From positions 6,092,525 through 6,156,524 of the forward strand of contig NZ_CP012159.1 in NCBI RefSeq assembly GCF_001189295.1: a stretch of 64,000 bases of DNA, written 5' to 3'. Below the pieces are notes generated by a model. It saw nothing but the letters and a program-made list of their open reading frames with translations. It did not search any database and was not told where the DNA came from. A program made the translations under genes and the position numbers. Positions 59,860 to 64,000 of the stretch are shown here, piece after piece. Numbering within the stretch: position 1 is the stretch's first letter; every line of letters begins with the position of its first letter. This DNA comes from Chondromyces crocatus (GTDB taxonomy: Bacteria > Myxococcota_A > Polyangia > Polyangiales > Polyangiaceae).

Positions 59860-61338
59860 TCAGTGCTGACAGTTTGCGGAGGCGAGCAAGGAAGAGATCT
59901 TCGCCCGGACCACCTCGAACTCCTGAAGTGCAAGTTCCAGCTCTCGCTGCCGGAGCTGCTGTTGCGTCTGCACCAGCTCGAAGCTCGTGGCGGTGCCGGC
60001 TTCGAAGGCGACGCGGGTGAGACGCGTGGTCTCTGCGGCGAGATCGCGCGCGGCGGTTGCCACACGCCGCGACTGTTCGGCCACCTCGATCCCACGGCTG
60101 GCCTGGGTCAGTTCCACGGCCGCGGCACGCTCGACGACACCGAGCCGCTCCTTCTGCTGCTCGACCTGGGCGCGGGCACTCTTGAGCATGCCGTACCGGG
60201 CGCCACCGTCCCAGAGAGGGATGGTGAGCAAGGCCTGGATGGACCACTGGGTATTCGTGAACTCGCTCTGCACGACGTGGCTCACGGTGGTGTTGCTGGA
60301 GAGGGTGGCCGTGGGTGCGAATGCGAGCTTGGCATCCGTCACGCTTCGTGCGGTCAGGTCGAGCTGCGCGCGTGCGGCGCGTACGTCGGGGCGTGAGCCG
60401 ATGTCCCCTGGGGAGCAGAGCGTCCGCAAGGACGACTCGACGTCGTTGAGCGACAGGTTCGGCTCGACGCCATACGCATCCTTGAACCCGAGGGCGAGGC
60501 CGAGTGCCTCGCGCGTCTTCCGAAGGGACTCGTCGGCACTGACGATCTGCGAGCGCGCTGCAGCGACATCCTGCTCGGCGCGCACGACGTCCAGCTTGGT
60601 GCCGGTGCCGAGGTCGGCGCGACGACGGGTGAGTTCCAGAAGCTCGAGGCTTCCCCGGAGCCCGACCCGGTTGATCTCCGAGACCCGCTCCGCCGTGACC
60701 ACGTTGACCACACCGGTCGCGACGGTAGCGAACGTCACCCGGCGCTGATCCTCGGCGGTCATCCTCGCGATCTCGGTCTGGAGCTTGGCCGTCCCGACGC
60801 CGTACCAGACGCGGGGCGCGAGGAGCGGCTGCGAGATGCTGATCCCCGTGTTGAGCTGCGTGAGCCGCTGCTCGACCAGGCCGACGCCGGGGACGAAGCT
60901 CGTCCCGGGAATGAGTGACTGGTTGATGGTGCCAGAAGCGTTGATCGCGGGGAGGGCCTGGGCGAGCGCCTGACGTGCGAGACCCTCGGCGCGCGCAATC
61001 TCCTGGATGGCGATGACCAGATCGGGAGATCGGGCCTCGACGAGCGTGACCGCGTCACGCCAGTTGCTGAGCACCCGGGTCGCCGGGGGGACCGACTTGA
61101 GGTCGGGATCGTCGATGTTCAGGGGACGCAACCCGGACAGCTCCTGGGAGACGCCAGTGCTCGACGGCGCCGCGAAGGTTCCCGTCGGGTCGGCCTGCGG
61201 CGGCTTGGCTGCGGGCGGCTGTGCGCGGTCCGGCTGTGCCCCGATCGTCGGCGCGGACGCCGGCTGCGCGAGGGCTGGCGCGGTGAGGACGAGCAGCGAC
61301 GTGGCGAGCAGGCTTGAGGCGACGGAGCGTCGGCGCAT
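59860..61338 (-). CDS. TolC-family outer-membrane efflux protein
   Basis: A 492-residue protein; the ATG at 61338 starts a signal peptide (SVASSLLATSLLVLTAPALA). Two OEP repeats are seen: ARSPDLVIAIQEIARAEGLA, LTQLNTGISISQPLL, then RRADLGTGTKLDVVRAEQDV; and the second SIQALLTIPLWDGGARYGML, VAFEAGTATSFELVQTQQQL. It forms the outer-membrane duct of tripartite export or type I secretion. No inner-membrane pump gene is adjacent. The upstream beta-barrel gene ends 138 bp away on the same strand. Confidence 0.9.
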   Translation of the reverse strand: MRRRSVASSLLATSLLVLTAPALAQPASAPTIGAQPDRAQPPAAKPPQADPTGTFAAPSSTGVSQELSGLRPLNIDDPDLKSVPPATRVLSNWRDAVTLVEARSPDLVIAIQEIARAEGLARQALAQALPAINASGTINQSLIPGTSFVPGVGLVEQRLTQLNTGISISQPLLAPRVWYGVGTAKLQTEIARMTAEDQRRVTFATVATGVVNVVTAERVSEINRVGLRGSLELLELTRRRADLGTGTKLDVVRAEQDVAAARSQIVSADESLRKTREALGLALGFKDAYGVEPNLSLNDVESSLRTLCSPGDIGSRPDVRAARAQLDLTARSVTDAKLAFAPTATLSSNTTVSHVVQSEFTNTQWSIQALLTIPLWDGGARYGMLKSARAQVEQQKERLGVVERAAAVELTQASRGIEVAEQSRRVATAARDLAAETTRLTRVAFEAGTATSFELVQTQQQLRQRELELALQEFEVVRAKISSLLASANCQH

Positions 61339-61475
61339 GAGGCGAATTCGATGCTCCTTCAGCGGAGGGATGACAAGGGAGAAAGGTTCGAGAGAGGGGA
61401 GAACAAAAATTCTTAACAGTCGGCTCGTCGAACCGCCGGAGGGCGCCGTCGGCCGGGCAGTATCATCCGCCCCTG

Positions 61476-62951
61476 TCAGCGCCACACACCAAGGCCGAGG
61501 CTGACGCTCTCGTACCTGGGCGCAAAGTCCATGGCTGCACGCAAAGAATACGTCACCTCTGGCACCAACCCCCAGAAGGTCGTGCTGAACATCTTGAGGT
61601 CCGCGCCGAACGTGAAATGCTGTCGGCCGACACGGCCGAATCTGCTCGGCTCGTAATAACTGCCGAGTCGGGTCGCAATGAGGTTCGGGATCGGCTCCGT
61701 CTCGATCCCGAACCGAGGGGAAAAGTTGACGGCTGCTCCCGAGGTTCCGACCTTGGACGGCTCATCCGGTGCGTTGCCACGCAGGAACCACTCCATGCTG
61801 ACGCCGCGGTGCACCGGGCCGCTCACGAGCAGTGCGGCCGTGAGGAGGAGATGCTCGCGGGGCCAGTTCTTCGCGCGCGTGCGGCGGTCTTCTTTCAGGG
61901 CGTTGTAAGAGCGCGTGAGCACGGCCTCTTCCCTCGCGGCTTCACGTCTCCGTAGATCGGCGTGACGCTTCTCGATCTCCTGTCGCGCCTCGGGCGTCTC
62001 GGCGTCACGTAGCTCCTCCACCCAGCGTGCATCTCTGGCTGCGCGTGCCGCGGCCCGTTCCTCGCGCAGCGCCCGTTCCTCTTCGAGGGGGTTGAGCCAC
62101 TGGGGATTGAGCGGGCGGGGGCCGACCTGGATGGCGAGCCCGAGCTCCAGCTCCCAGGGGAGCACGGCGCGATCTGGGAGCACCAGCGCGCCCGCGCGCC
62201 GTACACCGCCGACGCTGACCGCCTGATCGTCGCCGAGTCGGAAGGTGCCTCCGTCCACCGGCATCCGGTAGGTTGCCCCGAAACGCCACGACGACCAGTC
62301 GGGTCGCACCATGAAGCCGAACTGCGGGGCGATGCCTGCCAGCGTGAGGGTTGCTTCCGGAGCGTCGATGCCGAGGGTCACGGCGCGCGCTCCGCCCCCC
62401 ACGACGAACTGGCCGTTGAAGAAATGCATCCCGGCGAGGATGTGATACCGGCCGAGGGTCACGGCGCTGCGCTGCCCGCCGAACTCCAGCGAGTAGCGTG
62501 AAATGTCCGCGTTGGCACCAGCCCCGAAGGGCCCGATCTGGAGCATGGCGCCGAACGTCCCGTAGATGAAGTTCGAGTAGTCCGCGTCGCGTGTCCCGCT
62601 GTTGTCGAAGTCGTTGTTCTCGAACATCTCCAGGGGAATCGAGATCGAGCCGCCGATGTCGTAGTCCACCCAGCCGATGCTGAAAGGCTCACGCAGCGCA
62701 GGTGCCGCTGCGTTGACGACCATGCCGGGGATCCCCTCCGCATACCCCGCATAGGCGCCCGAGATGCCCGTGACCCGGAGCGGCGCGAGGATCGGACCCT
62801 GGAACAGGTCCAGCGCATAATCGTTGGTCGGAAGCGAATCGGCCGAGGCGCGGGCAGGCCACGCCGCGGCGAGCGCCAGCGCTGCCAAGCTCAGTTTTCC
62901 CGTCCCGGGGCCCCGACGACGCCCGACCCGCTGTTCGCCGTTCCAGCCCAT
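61476..62951 (-). CDS. Outer-membrane beta-barrel protein (FadL/OmpP1-like)
   Basis: A 491-residue protein with a signal peptide (KLSLAALALAAAWPARASA). It contains alternating amphipathic strands (YHILAGMHFFNGQFVVGGGA, WRFGATYRMPVDGGTF) and ends in an aromatic/basic C-terminus (VSLGLGVWR), typical of barrels. GISGAYAGYAEGIPGMVVNA at the mature N-terminus resembles the FadL-type plug. A charged helical insert (about 285-350, ALREERAAARAARDARWVEE) lies in the middle. Likely transporter for hydrophobic substrates; assignment tentative. Confidence 0.7.
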   Translation of the reverse strand: MGWNGEQRVGRRRGPGTGKLSLAALALAAAWPARASADSLPTNDYALDLFQGPILAPLRVTGISGAYAGYAEGIPGMVVNAAAPALREPFSIGWVDYDIGGSISIPLEMFENNDFDNSGTRDADYSNFIYGTFGAMLQIGPFGAGANADISRYSLEFGGQRSAVTLGRYHILAGMHFFNGQFVVGGGARAVTLGIDAPEATLTLAGIAPQFGFMVRPDWSSWRFGATYRMPVDGGTFRLGDDQAVSVGGVRRAGALVLPDRAVLPWELELGLAIQVGPRPLNPQWLNPLEEERALREERAAARAARDARWVEELRDAETPEARQEIEKRHADLRRREAAREEAVLTRSYNALKEDRRTRAKNWPREHLLLTAALLVSGPVHRGVSMEWFLRGNAPDEPSKVGTSGAAVNFSPRFGIETEPIPNLIATRLGSYYEPSRFGRVGRQHFTFGADLKMFSTTFWGLVPEVTYSLRAAMDFAPRYESVSLGLGVWR

Positions 62952-63265
62952 CGGTAGATTCGTCGCCTTCGGCGCGTCGGGCAGGTTGATAGCACTGGTG
63001 CGGCCTCATCACGAGAGGAAGGGTGAAGACCCTGGCGCGGTAGCGGTGCTCCGATGGCTCCCCGAGCCGCCGTGGCGGGGCGGGACCGGCAACGGAGGGG
63101 CACCACGAGGAGAGCCGCGCGGCCGAGGACCCCCATGGCAGGGGGGAAAGGCCCTCTGCCATCCCTGGGCACCGCAGATTTGCACCCAACCCCTGGCGTG
63201 GAGCGGCAAGGATAGATAAGGAGGGAAGCCAGCGCTCTTCACCCCTGAAGAGCGGCACGTGCACC
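62952..63265. other. Intergenic region, nothing recognised
   Basis: About 310 bp between divergent genes; it should contain two promoters but none could be fixed. Open frames on either strand lack a ribosome binding site and protein-like composition. Confidence 0.4.
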
Positions 63266-63736
63266 ATGTCCGCCCCTGCTCCCCGCCTGTCTGCTCGCGT
63301 GCGCGGCCGCCGGCTTGCGATGGTCCTCTATTACGGCCTCGCGGCCGTGGTCATCGTCGTCGCCACCGCGCAGATCGTCCGGCAGGTCTTTTTCCTCCCT
63401 GTGAGCCCTTCTCCTTACGGAACCTGTCAAAACGGGCTGCTGGCGCTGGCTCGAGCCGTGGAGCGGGCCCGGGACGCCGCTCCTGGTACGGACGGGGAAG
63501 ACGCTGCAATTGCCCGCTTTCGGGACGCGCTCGACCCCGAGTGGAGCCACCGGGATGGGATTGCGGCGACCTGTCGGGGCTCGGCAAAGGACGAGCGCGC
63601 TCTCGACGCCATCGAACGGCTCCGCTATGCGGAAGAGCACGCCGCGCGGAGGGAGGCAGGTGACCTCGCTCCGCTCCGGCGCCGGGTCCGGGCGATCATG
63701 AATGGTGAACTCGGTCCGGTGGACCACGGTAAATAG
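63266..63736 (+). CDS. Small membrane-anchored protein, unknown
   Basis: A 156-residue protein from the ATG at 63266. A basic N-terminus is followed by one transmembrane helix (about 20-45, LYYGLAAVVIVVATAQIVRQ) and a soluble helical domain containing two Cys (YGTCQNG and AATCRGS) that could form a disulfide in the periplasm. No family recognised. Confidence 0.65.
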   Translation: MSAPAPRLSARVRGRRLAMVLYYGLAAVVIVVATAQIVRQVFFLPVSPSPYGTCQNGLLALARAVERARDAAPGTDGEDAAIARFRDALDPEWSHRDGIAATCRGSAKDERALDAIERLRYAEEHAARREAGDLAPLRRRVRAIMNGELGPVDHGK

Positions 63737-63738
63737 GG

Positions 63739-64000
63739 ATGACGGCGGCGAGGCATATGGCCGATGCCGGCGTCGCGCTCGACTCCGACTCGCGACTCAT
63801 AAAGCCAATGACCGACCCCTCAGCCCTTCCTACTTTGAACGGTCCCGAGAACCTGGTGGCTTCCTCGCAGCAGCCTCAGGACGAAGGCCCCGCGCGAGCC
63901 GCGCGCGACGTGACGCAGGAAGAGGGCAGGACACCTGCCGAGGCGGACCAGCAAGAGGCCGCTCCCTCCATCGCCAGCGCACCCGACGATCTCGCAGGAG
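63739..64000 (+). CDS. 5' end of an unidentified gene running off the window
   Basis: The frame from the ATG at 63739 (3 bases after the preceding stop) stays open to the window end. The visible ~87 residues are Ala/Asp/Gln/Glu-rich and look disordered. No ribosome binding site is obvious at 63739; ATGs at 63757 and 63802 are alternatives in the same frame. Function cannot be told. Confidence 0.45.
   Translation, partial: MTAARHMADAGVALDSDSRLIKPMTDPSALPTLNGPENLVASSQQPQDEGPARAARDVTQEEGRTPAEADQQEAAPSIASAPDDLAG

Overview
The window is high-GC DNA that looks like a chromosome segment of a large-genome myxobacterium, most likely of the Polyangiales (Sorangium/Polyangium/Chondromyces type). This is an inference from gene content: myxobacterial Cys-repeat/RCC1 lipoproteins, a DUF2169/PAAR-like (DUF4150) type VI cargo module with an MXAN_0049-type immunity gene, a Ser/Thr kinase paired with a secreted TPR-like protein, many Gly/Ser-rich lipoproteins, and extensive repeats. 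No rRNA or tRNA gene was recognised.

Layout. (1) 1-3310: housekeeping run on + : the 3' part of proA, rsfS (with a long basic extension), rlmH and a DedA/TVP38-type membrane protein. (2) 3311-4085: an intergenic 127-bp tandem-repeat block. (3) 4086-7059: a pentaheme c-type cytochrome lipoprotein with a collagen-like insert, then an unrecognised lipoprotein. (4) 7122-19870: a rearranged defence-like island holding three related copies of one locus. Copy A is a 2057-residue SIR2 - unknown domain - NACHT - 24 x 29-aa HEAT - unknown C-terminal domain protein. Copy B is a stand-alone SIR2 domain divergent from an intact helical partner gene. Copy C is a HEAT/C-terminal remnant that lost SIR2 and NACHT. 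An IS701-like transposase relic lies at the right edge. (5) 19976-23054: a compact four-gene operon (Gly-zipper membrane/coiled-coil protein, small helical protein, PD-(D/E)XK nuclease, unknown protein), also defence-like. (6) 23693-30789: an RCC1 lipoprotein, then a - strand type VI cargo operon: DUF2169 adaptor, PAAR-like DUF4150 tip, a ketosynthase-fold protein without its catalytic Cys, an HNH/AHH-type nuclease toxin and two immunity proteins. (7) 31115-42954: kinase and secreted partner, an RCC1 pseudogene, AAA ATPase with degenerate nuclease domain, unknown protein, PhoD-type phosphatase, PAP2/inositolphosphotransferase-like plus CDP-alcohol phosphatidyltransferase pair, and a lipoprotein. 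(8) 43307-46393: MocR regulator divergent from a cupin/DapA-family operon, with several inverted repeats between them. (9) 46466-55173: WGR protein, SMP-30-like protein, two tandem DUF3592 paralogues and three lipoproteins. (10) 55485-64000: rpsB-tsf, a polysaccharide deacetylase, a Gly/Pro-repeat membrane protein, a TolC-family protein, a beta-barrel protein, a small membrane protein and a gene running off the end.

How genes work together. The central biological story is the copy A/B/C island. A STAND-type ATPase couples a predicted NADase (SIR2) to an unusually homogeneous HEAT sensor whose units differ mainly in four consecutive residues, and the ancestral locus carried a divergent partner gene. 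Two decayed copies show which parts were shed. Everything about its function (anti-phage or anti-plasmid abortive infection through NAD+ loss) is inferred from domain families; the architecture, repeats and deletion junctions are read directly from the sequence.
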